A DNA stretch of 64,000 nucleotides from positions 62,001-126,000 of the forward strand of contig NZ_BPQX01000026.1 in the NCBI RefSeq assembly GCF_022179525.1, in the 5' to 3' direction. Under the pieces are notes generated by a model. It was not told the origin of the DNA. It did no database searches and saw nothing but the letters and a program-made list of their open reading frames with translations. Source of the DNA: Methylobacterium persicinum (lineage in GTDB: Bacteria > Pseudomonadota > Alphaproteobacteria > Rhizobiales > Beijerinckiaceae). Positions 63,481 to 64,000 of this stretch are shown here, piece after piece; position 1 is the stretch's first letter; every line of letters starts with the position of its first letter. The translations under genes were made by a program, and so were the position numbers.

Positions 63481-64000
63481 CTATCGGTCCCCCGGCGGCA
63501 CGCCCGGCATGCCCTCGGCGAAGGGGCCGCCCCCGGCGCTGAACAGCTTGCGCAGGAAGCCCGGCGCGATGGCCGAGAGGGGGTTCACCGTCACGTCCGG
63601 GCTCGACAGCCGGCCGGAGACGCGGAAGTTCACGGCGAACAGCCCCTCGTTGTTGCCGCCTCCGAGGAGCGGACCGACGATGGGAAGCTGCGCGGCCACG
63701 TTGTTCAGCCCGTAGAGCGGCACGAAGGTGCCGTTGATGTCCGTTCGCTCGCGGCCGGTATCGAGCCAGCCCGACAGGGTGAAGCCTAGAGCCGCGTTCG
63801 AGATCGCCGCATCGGAGAAGTCCACCCGGCTGCCGCTGCGCACGAAGTTGGCCCGCATCCGGTCGAAGGTCACGGAGCCGGTGGCCTGCCCCGGAGCGGC
63901 GGCGGGCGCCTTGCGGCCGCGGGGGGGCTCGGGCTCCGCCGGCTCCGGCCCCTGGGCCATGATGCTCGACAGGGCCGGCTCGTTGCGCAGGGTGAAGTCG
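63481..64000 (-). CDS. AsmA-like (DUF3971-type) protein, C-terminal part
   Basis: Partial gene; the 5' end lies beyond the window, and codons upstream of the internal ATG at 63960 remain open to the edge (DFTLRNEPALSSI). The visible C-terminus has an Ala/Pro/Glu linker (GPEPAEPEPPRGRK), then SVTFDRMRANFVRSGSRVDF and DINGTFVPLYGLNNVAAQLP. The last blocks are LLGGGNNEGLFAVNFRVSG and DVTVNPLSAIAPGFLRKLF. This closing domain is typical of large AsmA/YhdP-type proteins that span the periplasm and are linked to lipid traffic to the outer membrane. Confidence 0.82.
   Translation of the reverse strand, partial: DFTLRNEPALSSIMAQGPEPAEPEPPRGRKAPAAAPGQATGSVTFDRMRANFVRSGSRVDFSDAAISNAALGFTLSGWLDTGRERTDINGTFVPLYGLNNVAAQLPIVGPLLGGGNNEGLFAVNFRVSGRLSSPDVTVNPLSAIAPGFLRKLFSAGGGPFAEGMPGVPPGDR

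Overview
The window reads as chromosome of a high-GC alphaproteobacterium of the Rhizobiales, most likely Methylobacterium or a close relative. This rests on the strong G/C third-position bias, the rhizobial order serS-surE-pcm near secF-secD-yajC, sdhE beside mfd, an Mla-type operon, an OlsB-type acyltransferase, a 2334-residue homologue of the Agrobacterium growth-pole-ring protein, and dispersed palindromes of the kind seen in Methylobacterium and Bradyrhizobium. No tRNA, rRNA, CRISPR array, prophage or insertion sequence was recognised. Genus assignment is inference.

Layout. 1-3.3 kb: a TonB-dependent siderophore-type receptor and a DUF815 ATPase. 3.4-6.2 kb: serS-surE-pcm with ATGA/GTGA-type overlaps. 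6.3-10.8 kb (minus): yajC-secD-secF followed by Mth938-like (NDUFAF3-type) and phytoene-synthase-like (NDUFAF6-type) genes. 11-16 kb (minus): a cupin, a DUF2778 protein, an AmpG-like transporter, and a manganese-catalase/CsoR-family pair with a CsoR-type operator. 16-21 kb: a GIY-YIG nuclease bracketed by palindromic repeats, mfd and sdhE. 21-24.5 kb (minus): a substrate-binding-like gene interrupted by one in-frame TGA, directly followed by selB. 24.8-27 kb: thiE-thiD and an XRE-cupin regulator. 27-31 kb (minus): an Mla-type lipid transport operon. 31-37 kb: an MFS transporter, a DUF2946/TonB receptor pair, a CheZ-like phosphatase and DUF1489. 37.5-44.5 kb: the giant coiled-coil polar growth protein, divergent from an Hpt gene. 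45-54.6 kb: ferredoxin, VWA protein, CPA2 antiporter, a two-gene membrane operon of unknown function, MoxR ATPase, SixA phosphatase and a hydrolase. 54.8-56.5 kb: hsp20 behind a ROSE-like RNA thermometer, then olsB. 56.6-60.7 kb: three O-antigen/polysaccharide genes. 60.9-64 kb: an HTH protein, a glyoxalase-fold protein, ferredoxin-NADP reductase and the end of an AsmA-like protein.

Four kinds of palindrome punctuate the window. Family A (arrays of 2-4 short hairpins) occurs five times, always between convergent genes. Family B (about 105 nt long inverted repeats) occurs three times, two of them flanking the GIY-YIG gene. Family C (about 92 nt, 'TTGCGAGCG...CGCTCGCAA' arms) occurs seven times, one copy inside the mla operon. 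A single family D hairpin lies at another convergent junction.

The most unusual item is the substrate-binding-protein-like gene upstream of selB. It has a strong ribosome binding site, no signal peptide, and one TGA codon (24049-24051) in an otherwise intact 496-codon frame. A hairpin just downstream could act as a bacterial SECIS element, so a cytoplasmic selenoprotein is a real possibility; a nonsense mutation or sequencing error is the alternative.
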